Positions 49,041 to 60,996 of a stretch of 64,000 nt of DNA are shown here, one piece after another. The notes beneath the pieces were generated by a model that was not told the DNA's origin, made no database searches, and saw only the letters and a list, made by a program, of their open reading frames with translations. Where the stretch lies: the NCBI RefSeq assembly GCF_003286085.1, contig NW_020825289.1, forward strand, positions 1,922,001 to 1,986,000, given 5' to 3'. Every line of letters begins with the position of its first letter. Positions within the stretch are counted from its first letter, which is position 1. The position numbers and the translations under genes are program-made. This DNA comes from Drosophila persimilis (Eukaryota; Arthropoda; Insecta; Diptera; Drosophilidae).

Positions 49041-49600
49041 TTTGGGTCCAATTCAACCAGATGCGTTCACAAAGTTAGCCTTCCTTTTGGGACATAGTAT
49101 AGACATCTCTGAAATGTCATTTAGAAAGACCGAGCCCAAGTGTTGTAGCCTTCTTCTGCTGAGAGCTGGACAGGAGCAGAACAGTTGTTCCACTGCCTCC
49201 TCCACCAGATCTGGCCAATTCGTCTATGCTGTCGCTACAAATGTTTATCCGAGCTGACATAACGGCAACAGATTGAAGGCAGTTCAGAGCTTCCCAGATC
49301 AATATGACCTCCGCTTGGAAGACCAGCTTGTCCAGCTTCGATCCATCTGTAAATATGTTGTGGGCCTGGGAATCATTGTACATTGTAGCCAGTTGATGGA
49401 CATTTCCCCGGCCTTTGAAGTTGGGCCGGAATTACTGTGTCCGGACCTGGCGATTTGAACGGGTTGAAGCTGTTTACTGCCTAGCTTATGTTCCGTTTTG
49501 TAAGGATGTATTCCATCGAAGTTACTAGGGAGATGCGCCAGCTCGATGCTTGTATAGTCGTCGAAGATTTTTTCTCGCTCCGGCATTTTCTACCCTTTGA
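49041..49600 (-). pseudogene. LOA-B LINE fragment, linker joined to RNase H
   Basis: DDYTSIELAHLPSNFDG and GEMSINWLQCTM (as in the 41-42 kb copy), then after an internal deletion HNIFTDGSKLD, VFQAEVILIWEALNCL and ARINICSDSIDELARS, an RNase H domain. A second LOA-B copy, also next to a CR1-c leader. Confidence 0.65.
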
Positions 49601-49997
49601 TTAAATATCATACGACATCATCAACAATCTGGAAACCTATTCTATTCCGGGAGTGCATGCCTTTTGATTTGTGTTAAAACATTATTTAATTTTTTATTTT
49701 TCGGCGTCGGCTTGTCGTGTTTGTGTTGTTGCAGTGAGTGAGTACGCATTACATTGCATTGCAGTCCGCTCTCGTCTGGTAGCATTTGTTGTGTTATCAC
49801 TATCTCCCTATCACCTAAACTTAAATAACTGTTCTTTCTCTCTCGCTCTCGTAACTTTCTGTTCAGTAGCTCTCTCTCTCTCATTAGCTGCTGCTGCAAC
49901 TGTTCTCCTCTCCTCCTATTAGCGTTTGTCTGGCACACTGGTTTGATAGCCATTTGTTTTGAAATATTTGATTTTAATTTTGTTCAAATTTTGTATT

Positions 49998-50828
49998 ATG
50001 GAGTTTTCTGTTGTATGTGCCAAAAAATCATGCGATAAGCAGATCACCCACGATCTGCCGATTATTCCCTGCTGGTTCTGCGACAGCGTAGTGCACGCAA
50101 AATGCACTGGATTTTCTGGCCTTGTGAGTGATGCCATTTCAAAGCGTAATGGTTTGCAGTACAGTTGCGGAGCATGCCGTGCGGTGGAGAAAGACATGGT
50201 AGCTTTTATGAGGCAGACGCGGAGTGGCTTAAAGGAGCTGACCGTTGGTTTTAAAAACCAATACGATCGGCTCCTAGCCCTGGAGGCTCAGTTTAGCGGT
50301 TTAAAACTGCTGAATGAGTCTCCGAGGCGCAAAAAGGTTGCTCCGCGGGATCTGCAAGTGCAACCGTCACTCGCCGTGCGCCGCCGAAAAACTGACTTCG
50401 ACCACTCCAAGTGTGCAGCAGTTGATCTCGTTTGCCACTCCAAGGGCAACGACAGCTGCTGGCGATGCAGATTCGGTAGCCGAATTCATCGCCTCGTAGA
50501 ATGTGCAGCCAAGTACGTCTGCAGCGTCCCGTCTATCCCGATCCCACCAGTAAATAGACGTTCCGGACCTCCAGATATTGCCACCACAGGTACTAGTCCT
50601 ATGGTGACTAAACCACTGGTGGGAGTCCCACCAAACCGACAAGTTTTTGTTTCACGGCTGGCCTCTGACTTCACATCTAATGATGTAATTGCTTTTATTC
50701 AAAGCAAAATAAAAGCCGGGGGTTTAAAGGTGGAGAAATTCTACTTCTCTTATGCCAGGGAGATAGCCTCGTTTGAGATAAGCATCTCCCCAACCCAATT
50801 TGACACCATTTGCTCCGCCAAATTTTAG
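49998..50828 (+). pseudogene. CR1-c ORF1, zinc-finger nucleic-acid-binding protein
   Basis: Start chosen at ATG 49998 (MEFSVVCAKKSC); the frame is open from 49959, but that part is leader. N-terminal PHD-like Cys array CAKKSCDK, PCWFCDSVVHAKC, YSCGAC (residues ~7-60), a coiled segment (FKNQYDRLLALEAQFSGLKL), a variable middle, and a C-terminal domain FVSRLASDFTSNDVIAFIQS and VEKFYFSYAREIASFEISI. Compared with CR1-a, the middle frame looks shifted between ~50340 and ~50560 (VAPRDLQVQPSLAVRRR in place of a Pro-rich linker). Role: LINE RNA binding. Confidence 0.75.
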
Positions 50829-50989
50829 CCGGAGCATTTGGTGGTGAAGGAGTTCAAGGCTCCCATATCCCTTACAAATCTTTCCAGTGTGCCACCCTCA
50901 ACCTGAACTTCCTCTTCCTCAACTTCCTGTCTTGCTTACACCTTTCCAAAAAACTAACTTTTCTTTTAGTAACTTTTTGCATTTGCTTC

Positions 50990-52135
50990 CCACGTTATTG
51001 TGCTTACCGAAACCTGGTTAAAGCCGGACATTCTTAGTTCCGAGGTTCAAACCGTTCGTCTCGACGTGCAGGAGGGGTTCTGATTGCAGTGAACTCTAAC
51101 TTTGCTTCGGAACACTTCACAGTCCAAGTCCAACAGGAACTGGAATTCCTGTGTGTAAAACTGATTCTTCCCGCTTTCGCTATATTCATTACTTGCTCAT
51201 ATATTCCACCTTCTACGGATATTTCAATTTATGAGCAGCACTTGTCCGCTTTAACCGCTGTTTCTTCCTCGCTATCTGATAAAGATCGTATGATAGTTCT
51301 TGGTGACTTCAACTTGCCAGGAACTGTTTGGTCTTCGGTAAACGAGTCTAGTATCCTAGTGCCCATGTCACGACATGACTTTGTTGACGATTTTTTTGAC
51401 CTGTCCCTGTCTCAAGTCAATCATGTGAAAAATTCCTTGGGTAGATTGCTTAATCTGTGCTTTGCATCCGATCCGACCATAGTGTTGTTAACCCGAGCCC
51501 TTCCGCTCCTTATACCTGAAGACGCCTACCATCCAACTTTCGAGGTGTCGCTAGATATAGGACCAACTGTATTGGATCGGTCGAGTAGACTACCTGAACG
51601 TGTCCGCTGCTTTCGTAAAGCCGAGTTTGCGAAGCTTAATAACCACATTAGGGATTTTTATTGGTCCGCTTTATACTTGTGCACTGATGTCATAAAAGGC
51701 ACAAACATTTTTTACAATGCTCTTGGCACATTTTTTGATTCTTGTGTCCCACTTTCTTGTCCGATTAGATCTGGAAAACCCCCTTGGCTTACCAAAGAGT
51801 TATCCAGTCTAAAAAACTTAAAATCAAGACTTTATACAAAATTTCAAGAAGTGCGTTCTCCTACTTCTCACTCTCGCTATGTAGTAGCTCGGTCAAACTT
51901 TTCAGTTCTTAATGCTCAATGCTATAAGAACTACCTATCTCGATGCAGGATACGTTTTTTTCAGGACGCTAAACAGTTTTACTGCTTCGTGAACAGTAAG
52001 CGTAGAATGTCCGCACACGCATACTCGCTATCATTTCGTAATACGTCGGTAAATAATGATCAGGCAATTGCCCATCTATTTGCCCAATTTTTCCAAACGA
52101 CCTTTTCTAAGGAAAGCTACTCTGGTCAACCGTAG
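50990..52135 (+). pseudogene. CR1-c ORF2 endonuclease and linker, frameshifted
   Basis: VLTETWLKPDILSSEVQ (catalytic Glu) in a first frame; then 51089-52135 open: FITCSYIPPSTDISIYEQHL, IVLGDFNLPGTVWSS, LLNLCFASDP, DAYHPTFEVSL, KPPWLTKELSSLKNLKSRLY, FCFVNSKRRMSAHA-type. The N-terminal ~40 residues are degenerate. Confidence 0.85.
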
Positions 52136-52421
52136 CCATACGGTTTACCGAAGTCGAACGGCATTTTCCTAAAATTTTCGAGAAGGTTTTAGCTCCGCAC
52201 TTGCAACATCGCTGCAAGTCACTTATATCTCCAACTCAGCATGGATTTATAAGGCGGCGATCAACCACCACGAATTTGTTAGAGTTTACCTCTTTCATTA
52301 TTAAAGGCTTTCAAGGTAACTTACAGACGGATGTTATTTACACCGACTTTAGTAAAGCATTCGACTCTGTAAACCATTCCCTTTTAGCACATAAACTTGA
52401 CCTTTTAAGGTTTCCGCCCAA
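52136..52421 (+). pseudogene. CR1-c RT fragment
   Basis: Internal deletion after SGQP, then FPKIFEKVLAPHLQHRCKSL, SPTQHGFIRRRSTTTNLLEF, VIYTDFSKAFDSVNHSLLAH and LDLLRFPPN. The next codons are LOA-A (RNEVEGLMSPNQHAYTIGKS), in frame, producing a chimeric open frame at 52201-52779. Confidence 0.88.
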
Positions 52422-54212
52422 CGTCAGGAATGAGGTAGAAGGACTGATGTCACCCAACCAGCATGCCTATACCATAGGGAAATCAGTGGAGACGGCACAA
52501 CACTCGCTAGTAGCCACCCTCGAGAACGCCCTTCACAATAAAAAGTGTGGACTGGGAGCATTTGTTGACATCTCCGGACCATTCAATAACGTGGCCACAA
52601 CCGCAATAACAATTCGCCTAGAAGCGAATAACATACACCCAGCAATCAACCTTTGGATCAAGAACCTCCTAAGTTGTAGGCGGGTGCAATCCGAGTGGGA
52701 CACCGCTTCAATTGTGAAAGGAAGTCCTGTCGCCACTACTGTGGAATCTGGTGGTCGACGACCTCATCAAAAGATTTGAAAGGAAGACCCCAAAACTAAC
52801 AGCTTATGCAGATGACATAAGCATACTTATTACGGGTGTATGTCCATCAACCCTCAGCTCCTTAATGGAACGTGCACTCAGGAAGATAGTGGGCAGAAGA
52901 GGTAGGACTCAGTATCAACGCGGACAAGAAGGACCTCATCCTCTTTACCAAGAGGTACAAGGTTCCGATATGGACCCCCCGATAATTGACCAAACTAGGC
53001 TGACCCCGAAAGCACAGGTGAAATACCTAGGCACAGAACTGGACAGCAAGCTGGCATGGAAACCCAATGTAGTGGAAAGGATTAAGAAGGCCACCATTGC
53101 GCTTTATGCATCCAAGAAGATGCTCAGTAGCACATGGGGCCTGTCACCTGCTCTAATGCACTTGATCTACATATCGGTGGCGCGACCAACTCTGCTGTAT
53201 GGAGCCTTAGTGTGGGGGCAAGCTACCAAAAAGAAGACATACCATAAGCTTATGGAAAAGACTCAGCGACAGGCTCGGCTCTGTATTATAGGGGCGCTTA
53301 GGTCAACCCCAACAAAAGCACTCGCAACTGTCCTCGGAATCGACCCCCTGGACATTCACGCTCGCCTGATTGCGGGAAAGGCAGCGCAGCGCCTAATCGC
53401 ATCAGGGAATATGTCGCCAGAAGGATAAGGGCACAGTTCAGTTGGCAGGGACATGACCAGATCCACTGATTACATGATTACATGATCCCCCAAACTTGCC
53501 TCTACATCAAAACTATCTCATCTCTGGGACCCGAAGACTGGAAAAAGGGAAGTTACCAAGTTAAACACCTTAACATATATAAGAATGGTTCCAAGATGGA
53601 CGGACCCTGACCCTGAGATAAGGCTGTCGTATCAGCTACCGGACCAATGCAGCATATTTCAGGCGGAAGTTTTCGCCATCAGGAAAGCAGCGGAGGTCGC
53701 TCAGATTATAGAGCGAGCACACGATGCGGTCAATCTATTCGTCGACAGCCAAGCGGCAATTAGAGGAGTACCACCCCCTGCAGAACCTCGAAAATCATTT
53801 TTAAATAACGCAACGAGAAACTCAGCCACTACCTACTGCACCTACCACGAAAGGACTGTAGATTGTTAGTGGGAATACTAACAGGTCACAGTCTGGCTGC
53901 CGCACATGCAACAAAACTAGGCCTCACCAACAGAGACAGTTGTAGGAGGCAACCGAAACCCTAGAACCCTCTCTTAAGGGCAAGAAGGAAATTCCTGGGC
54001 GCACCGGTGCTGGCATTACTGGAAGATGCCTCCAAGAGGCCGCCAAAGCAACTACTGTCCTATGCGAAAAATACCTCGATTTTTTTAAAGGAGTATAAAA
54101 TCCCCTAAACACTGCAGGGACGGTTCATTACTCTCCTATCCGGACAACTAAGGGCCATATTGGCCTATGTGGGGCTCCGCTGAGGGCCGTCCGAGTCAAC
54201 CTAACCTAACCT
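52422..54212 (+). pseudogene. LOA-A, right arm: RT, thumb and RNase H
   Basis: RT palm FVDISGPFNNVATTAITIRL, VESGGRRP; frame change; LTAYADDISILITG; a further indel at ~52888; then the complete thumb KYLGTELDSKLAWKPNVVER to KAAQRLIASGNMSPEG (53020-53428), which copy 1 in the left arm lacks. RNase H CSIFQAEVFAIRKAAEVAQ, then the 3' UTR to AACCTAACCTAACC at ~54200-54211. Confidence 0.88.
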
Positions 54213-55283
54213 GGAGCACGGAGAATTCGCTTCGACAGGTCAAAGTGAAATTGTTCACTTCTAAGTCAGTAGCACCAGTGAAGAAACAGTCTCTGCCGAA
54301 GCTTGAACTATGCGGTGCACATCTACTTTCTCAGTTTTATAACAAAATCAAGGCCATATTCAGTAAACACACTATTACATCTTATTTTTGGAGCGACTCA
54401 CAGCTCGTATTGCATTGGCTGTAACAACACTCAGTCACCTTATCGACCTTTGTTGGAAATAAAGTGTCCGATATTCAGGATTTAACTTCTGATGGAAAAT
54501 GGCGCTAAGTGCCACACATCAAAACCCTGTTGATATTGTCACGAGGCTGTATCAAGTCTCCATGGTTTTTGAGGATTCGCTAAACTGGCCCGCCACCGGT
54601 GGAAAACTTGATGTTGACATGGACGTGGTTAACTCGGAGAAACGGAAAAGTTTGTTCGCTGCCGTACAGGAGACAAATAATATCCTCAACATCGTCGATA
54701 ATATCAACTCGAACTCTCACAGTCTTCGTCTCATTGCTTGGATGGTTTGGGTCATAAGGAGATGTCGGAATCAATCGACATTTACCACAACCGCAACGAC
54801 GCCAGATGAACTTCGCTTTGCTTTACATTGCGTTATTTGGAACATTCAACAAACTCATTTTGCAGAGGACATCCGTTTACTTCAGAAGTACCAGACGGTC
54901 AAAAACATCCGTTGCTGCTGCCTAGTCCAAATTTGTATAGAACCGCCGCTTTCGTCAGACCCAAATGACTATAGCACTCTCACTATAGATCGCACTAGTG
55001 CGATCACTACCTGAGAGGTCTCTCGAGAATATCAATATGTCAAATATGGACCGCTACGATGCGATTACGGACGTCAAGCAACGTTTTTGGAAGAAATGGT
55101 CTGTTGACTATGTCAACGAATTGCGATCGCGCACGAAGTGGACAGCACCCTCAACGAACCTCACCGAGGGCACGGATGGATGACCACATCATCCATGAGG
55201 ACAAACTGCCACCGCTACGATGGAAACTAGGCCAAGTGCAGTCTACGGTGCTAGGCCTAGGCCTAGGCGCTCTCGGTGACAGC
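54213..55283 (+). pseudogene. BEL-4 RNase H-integrase remnant, right arm
   Basis: Mirror of 31907-32975, same frames and same internal deletion: KQSLPKLELCGAHLLSQFYN, HQNPVDIVTRLYQVSMVFED, RYDAITDVKQRFWKKWS. Differences from the left copy are single bases (for example HKYQ versus QKYQ). Confidence 0.8.
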
Positions 55284-55774
55284 TGTTGGCGCCATGTATG
55301 ATCCCAGTAGACCGACAGGGTCCCGTAAGTACTCTCGGCGATTCTTGTCAGTATCTCCGCATAGCAAAGACCTTCGTAGTAATTCTGAGCCTGATAAGAT
55401 GCTGAAAGCGCTATCCGGCGATTGCCTAAGCGTTCTTGGTGAAACCGGCTGACACGCCCCGTACGGTTCTCCTTCACCACGATCGCTCCCGTCTGCGAGA
55501 CTGCCTTCGTCGGTCCGAAATTCTGAGCCCCGTCAAATTATAAATATTGCTGTAATTTCGACCCTGGAGTAGATTGAGATATGTACCCCAGCCAAGATCG
55601 CTACCTTACACAGTAAAGTCTCTCTTATGCTCAGTGATTAAGCACTATAATTTGTAATAAATTGTTATTGCCTAATGCTTAAACGCATACATCAAATTTT
55701 ATTCGTTTACTAAAAACTAACACGCCCTCATCCGTGAATAAACATTAATGCGGAAAACGCTCCGTGTTCAAACA
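55284..55774 (+). repeat. BEL-4 LTR, right arm (491 bp)
   Basis: TGTTGGCGCCATG...TTCAAACA, the same length as the left-arm copy 31416-31906. Joined to CR1-d at its 3' side. Confidence 0.5.
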
Positions 55775-56465
55775 AATGGTTTTTCGAAACCACTTTATGC
55801 GGCAAGGAGCCATGCAACTGTCAGCACCATCAGATCGGGTACACCAAAGGATATCGGCAGAGTTGGATGGTAAGGATCTTCAGGAAACATGAGGCCAAAA
55901 AGACTGTCCCTAATGTTTTTAACACCATTAATTTAAACAAGGAAAAATTGATAAGCCCATGAATAAAATCATTGTGGCAATTGAGAAGCAGCCGGTTAGC
56001 GTCGTCGCAAGGCACCCAAGAAACAAATGGTAGATTGGTCCCCCATAACAATAGTTTGATCATTGCTACGTAATGCGGATACGATAGTATTAATTTCTGG
56101 GAGGTGGTTAAAGTAAACCTCAGCATCAGACCTGGGAGGAATGTAGGAGCAGGTTAAATAGAAAAATACCGAACCAACACGAACTTTGACTGCAACAAAT
56201 TCAATTCTATGGATGTTATTGAATGGGAATAACTCAGATGAGAAATCAGATTTTACTGCAACCAGAACCCCACCAGCGAAAGATGGGCGGTCCATTCTAA
56301 AAATAGTGTAATTGTCAATAAAAATTTGATGATTATTGACAGAAGAGTTAAGCCAAGTTTCGGTAAAAGCTATGGCGTCGAAATCAAAAGACGCACTATT
56401 CGTATGAATTTGACGCAATTTGCCCAACAAACTGCGAACGTTCTGATAGTGAATAGAAAAATGGT

Positions 56466-56836
56466 TGTGGAGATAATGTTTTTTATCCCCAATCGGCCGA
56501 CTAATTATTCTAATTAAATAAAACTAGGCGCAGAAATAAAATTGCGATATGTTCTTTAATGCGTGACATCCAAATTGCAAGTGTGGCTTGCCTGCCCTTT
56601 ACATTGCCGCTCCGATCGCTAAGCGCAGCTTCGCTCGGCCGACGTCGGTAGGCAGACGCAAAGCGGAGATAGCGAAGAGCGACCTGGCAGAGAGCGTTTA
56701 GCAGGGCAAGCACGCGCAAAGCTTTAACAAACAAATGAGTGACATAGACATAAGTAACAAACAAAATAAGCGGCTGAGGGCCAAGAATTAGGTGCTATTT
56801 GGCAAGCAGCTAATCGGCTGGGTTCTGCTCCGAACA
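56466..56836 (-). repeat. BEL-5 3' LTR (371 bp)
   Basis: Starts TGTTCGGAGCAG after the polypurine tract and ends ...ATTATCTCCACA, next to the ATGGT target duplication. Confidence 0.88.
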
Positions 56837-57208
56837 TTCACCCCCCGTTGGAAGGCAAAGGCTTTCAACAGATCCATCCTGAAGGGGCAGAACCGCTATT
56901 TTTTCAACGGCCCTCTTGAAGATGCTTGTTTGGGCGCAGCTGGCGGCTACGCTGGGATGATCGTCGAACGCAGCCATCGGCGCTTCTTTACGAAGGCGGC
57001 TTGTCGTGATTACGTCTTGATCATCGGGAACTTCTGTAATTGCATAGAATGGCAGGAAATTTGGAAATGTAGAAATTGTTGAAAGTTGAATTTCATTTAG
57101 CGTGGATATGTAGGTTTTTAATATATGGAAAAGTTCGCGCTGTAGTTCCTGATTCTCCGATCGCAGTTTTCCACTTGCACCTGGCACTTGAGCAGCTGCT
57201 TCCTGCAT
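56837..57208 (-). pseudogene. BEL-5 polyprotein C-terminus after deletion
   Basis: The frame ends RAVEKIAVLPLQDGSVESLC, then LPTGGE, the usual BEL/Pao pol tail just before the polypurine tract. The Gln/Leu-rich segment upstream (ENQELQRELFHILKTYISTL) is not a recognised pol domain. All catalytic pol domains are missing. Confidence 0.7.
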
Positions 57209-59173
57209 TGCTGCTCTAAGTTTTGGTACTCCAGCGTTGTGGGTCGAAAATCGTCAATAGAGATGCACGAGGAATTTTCAAAAGCGGCTAAAGCTGCACG
57301 CTTATTCTCCGAGCTATCAATGCTTCCTGATACTATCCAACCAAGTTTTGTCTCCTGCAATGTTGGCAATTGGGCTGATAGTCGAATCTGTCCGACGCAC
57401 ATTAAATCGAAGAACAAACCAGAACCTATCAACAGATCGATACGTTGGGGCTTGGAGAAATTAGGATCAGCTAGTTTTAGATTATTCGGCATTGGCCAAT
57501 CCTTTGCGTCTACGCCGAAGTTAGGCTGCATTTCCGTAATTGAGTTGACAATTGCAGCGAAGGAAGCTCGATAGCTTGCGTCCTGGGATTGTACAACTAT
57601 ATGTACAGACTTGCTCGAAGGTAGAATGGAATATCCGATTCCAGAGATGTGAACATAAGACGAGCGATGATCCAACTGCAACTGATCAGCAAGTCTAGAT
57701 GTTACAAAGTTTGCCTGTGATGCAGAATCCAAAATGGCACGACATGGGATAAGTGCTCCATAACGATCTGTTACATGGACGAGGGCAGTAGGTAGCAACA
57801 CGTTCTGGCTAGGCTGAGATTTCTGGATCGAGGGGGGAGGGCTAGAAAACCCGCTTGCTAGAAGCACAGTCGCGGCCTCTTGCTGGATCGATTCCTCGGC
57901 CGGTGAAGAGGAAGATGAAGCACCAGTTCCCGATGGAATGTGGAGTAGCGTTTGATGTTTGGCCTGGCAATGCCTGCAAAGTCCTGACCTGAACCTCTGC
58001 AATTCATGGCCTTTGTTGAGGCAGTTCAAACACAAGCGGCTCTTCTTTGCTTCTTTGTATCGTTCAAACGCAGAGAGATTCAGGAATGCCTGACATCTAG
58101 ATATGTAATGCTCGGAGGAATTGCAATGGTTACATATGGGGTTAGGATGGTCGTTACTGGAGGTGATAAGGGTGACAGGTTTGTCTTCTCCCACCTGTTG
58201 ACTAGGACTTCTTGCCATGGCTGATCCCAAATTCTCCAACATTCGACATCTCGCTTCCAAAAATGAGGCCATGCTTGACCACCGAGGCAATCCTGAAGTC
58301 GGCAAGTTCTCTTCCCATTTCTCCTTTGTTTTGTGGTCCAGTTTCGTGCCTATGATGTAGATCAGTAACCCATCCGAAATCTCCTGCGGGGTTGCCAAGG
58401 TCTGAAGTGCACGCAAGTGCGAATTGATTTTCTAGCGCGCGCAAGCCGATAGCTGAGCCCTTCTCCACCCCTTGCAGCCCGAAAATAGCCTTGACGTGTG
58501 CCTGAAAATGTAACAGTTTATTATCGAATCGCAACATTAGCAAATTCAACGCCTTGTCGTAATTCTCCTCAGAAAGTTCCAAGGAACGAATCGTATCCAG
58601 CGCAGCACCATTTAGACATCCACGAAGATATTGGAATTTTTCGATGATTGGTATACGATGGTCTTTGTGCACCATTGTCGAGAACATCGAGTGGAATTCT
58701 GGCCAATCCATGTAGTTCCCCCCGAATCGCGGAAGCTGCAATTCGGGCATTCGAGAACGGCCTATACTATTATAGGCGAACAACGACGAATTCCCCTCGA
58801 GAGTATGCCGAGCCGTTGAATTGGCAACATTTACCGTGCGAGCAGCCATCAACTCCCGCGACAGCCTGGACCTAACCTTCACATAAACATTCGAAAAGTC
58901 CAGTCGGGCATCATGGGCTAACTGCAGGAAATCCAGCCTTTCAAGGCTCATTTGAGCGGCATCGAAATCCGCATTCATTCGCTCGATTTGCTCTAAGCGA
59001 GCTTGAAGTTCTGCCTCATCTAACTCGGCAAGCTCTTCCATGGTGAGAAAGCGATCCATGGCCTTTAGTTGGCGCTTGATGGACTCGGCCTTGTGCTTGT
59101 AGAAATCTACATCACTCAGGTGCTGCCATGTTGAGGTTTTAAAAGAGTCACTCAACACGGCCGAAAAAGACAC
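57118..59173 (-). pseudogene. BEL-5 gag-protease polyprotein, one frameshift
   Basis: Start MSFSAVLSDSFKTSTWQHLS at 59173. Gag helices (LEQIERMNADFDAAQMSLER), MPELQLPRFGGNYMDWPEF, FQYLRGCLNGAALDTIRSL. A frame change near 58420 moves to ALQTLATPQEISDGLLIYII. Zinc knuckles CNHCNSSEHYISRC and CLNCLNKGHELQRF. Aspartic protease ILDSASQANFVTSRL (catalytic D-S-A in place of D-S/T-G). Then LLIGSGLFFDLMCVGQIRL and TKLGWIVSG, after which the coding degenerates and RT is absent. Acts in particle assembly and processing when intact. Confidence 0.88.
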
Positions 59174-59327
59174 CCTGTATACGTATAAACGTGGGAACCG
59201 AAAGCAAAGGGATTACAGCTAATGCCTTTATCTGTGCGGCTGTGCGAGCTGTCCGATTCCGCTTTGTACTCCGCTTGTGTGTATTAGTGAGTTCGCTGCA
59301 CTGCCTACCGCACTGCACTGACCGAAT

Positions 59328-59697
59328 TGTCGCGACAGAGAAATTAATAGCCAGCAATGAGTAATTATTTCGAATTATATAAAACTCGGCGCAGAAATAA
59401 AATTACGATATGTTCTTTAATGCGTGACATCCAAATTGCAGGTGTGGCTTACCTGCCCTTTACATTGCCGCTCCGATCGCTAAGCGCAGCTTCGCTCGGC
59501 CGACGTCGGTAGGCATACGCAAAGCGGAGATAGCGAAGAGCGAGCTGGCAGAGAGCGTTTAGCAGGGCAAGCACGCGCAAAGCTTTAACAAACAAATGAG
59601 TGACATAGACATAAGTAACAAACAAAATAAGCGGCTGAGGGCCAAGAATTAGGTGCTATTTGGCAAGCAGCTAATCGGCTGGGTTCTGCTCCGAACA
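59328..59697 (-). repeat. BEL-5 5' LTR (~370 bp)
   Basis: Minus-strand TGTTCGGAGCAGAACC...CTGTCGCGACA. About 2% different from the other LTR over ~300 bp, but the terminal ~50 bp are very different. The end was placed by TG/CA and by equal length with the 3' LTR. Confidence 0.75.
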
Positions 59698-59857
59698 ATG
59701 GTTAATTAGTTTTTTGGAGCAGAAGGTTTGGTAATTCTGGGACTCGATTTCGAATCTTTATGAAGAAACTTATGCATAATTGTATAGTCAGTCCATTTTG
59801 ACGGGTCAAGAGATTTAGATAGTAAAGAATCAGGGAGAAGATTTTTAAAAGATGGTA

Positions 59858-60570
59858 CACTCCCCGACACTTGAATACGACATACTAAAATGTACACTTT
59901 AGGCACCATTATTTTCGGGCACAAGCCAAAGAAAACGGGGAATTTGAATTTTCCTCAAATCTCTATTCAATTTAGCATAAATTAAAAAAAATAATAGCAA
60001 TATTCATCAAAGTAGATTGAGGAAAAAAATTTAATTGACATAACTCAAATTTCCGCTCCCAAAAAATGCGACACTTGAATACGACATTCACATTGAAAAA
60101 TTTTTTATTTTGGATGTGGTCGCGACCGGACATTGAATAAATTCTCAAAAATCAATTAGGGTGTCATTATTACGAGAAAAAAATTTGGGTTATGGTAAGT
60201 CCTTTTCAAAGGACGAAAACTCCACTATAAAAGCCTCGAAGGAAGTAGGTCCATCAATAATGAAAATAAGTGATGATTTTGGTTAAACTAGGTGTGTTCT
60301 GAGTGATTTCATAAAGAACGGGTCAAATTATGGCAAAAACATAAAAAACCGAACCAAAATTGCTACTTCCGAGACCTCTATGAGATCTCATCTGCGAGCC
60401 GCAACTAAAAATCACGACTAAAACTCGATTTAAAAATCTAAAACTGTACTTTAAGCTAGTGCTAAAATAATAAAACATGTTTTTTTTCACCGTTTTCTTT
60501 GGCTTGTGCCCGAAAATATTGGTGCCTAAAGTGTACAATTTAGTATGTCGTATTCAAGTGTCGGGGAGTG
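59858..60570. mobile_element. 713-bp long-TIR element, right arm
   Basis: Exact-length mirror of 29857-30569, flanked by TA at 59856-59857 and 60571-60572. Same interior with the repeated terminal motif. Confidence 0.85.
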
Positions 60571-60996
60571 TATGTTGCGATTATGTTTCAATGTAAATTA
60601 AAATGTAAATTGCGATTCTAGAGCTAAAAATTTCTCGTTGAGAGCCACGAATTTTTTCCGGACATCCTGAAACCCAGTTCGAGTCTGTCTCATGAAAGAG
60701 CGCATTTCGGCCCCGACAATCTCCCGACAAGCCAGACATGACCAAGACAGGCCCATTCGTTTCGAGATCAGACTGTTTAGACGGCCAAAATTTCCACCAC
60801 CAGCATATTTTATCTTTTAAATATGCAGAAAAAATAAAATTAAATTTTGTTTTCTACTGAAGCTGAAGTAAAAAAACTTTCAAAATGTAACACTGTAGTA
60901 AGAAGTATGATATTTTCTGGGATAAGCTTACATATACCGTTTTCTTGTACGATCGCGTCTAAAATCGATTAACGTACAAAAAGAAGTACATCTTAT

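Larger units (their letters stand above)
49622..52421 (+). mobile_element. CR1-clade LINE 'CR1-c', from 5' UTR to mid RT, fused to LOA-A
   Basis: 5' UTR (49622-49997), ORF1 (49998-50828), ORF2 endonuclease and RT start. It ends abruptly at 52421 inside the RT, where LOA-A sequence of the right inverted-repeat arm begins. Closely related to CR1-b (21298-23162). Confidence 0.88.
56466..59697 (-). mobile_element. BEL/Pao 'BEL-5' provirus with two LTRs and 5-bp target duplication
   Basis: LTRs at 59328-59697 (5') and 56466-56836 (3'). Target duplication ATGGT at 56461-56465 and 59698-59702. The polypurine tract ACGGGGGGTGAA precedes the 3' LTR. Internal region: gag, protease, then a large deletion of RT, RNase H and integrase, then the polyprotein C-terminus. 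The left arm holds the empty site (single ATGGT). Confidence 0.93.
55775..60811 (-). pseudogene. CR1-d remnant, right arm, split by BEL-5 and the TIR element
   Basis: Pieces 55775-56465, 59698-59857 and 60571-60811 are the mirror of 29616-31415. ORF1 end and ORF2 start flank the BEL-5 insertion, which falls just after the ORF1 stop region. The same GDQST frame change at the endonuclease GDFN motif is present as in the left arm. Confidence 0.85.
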
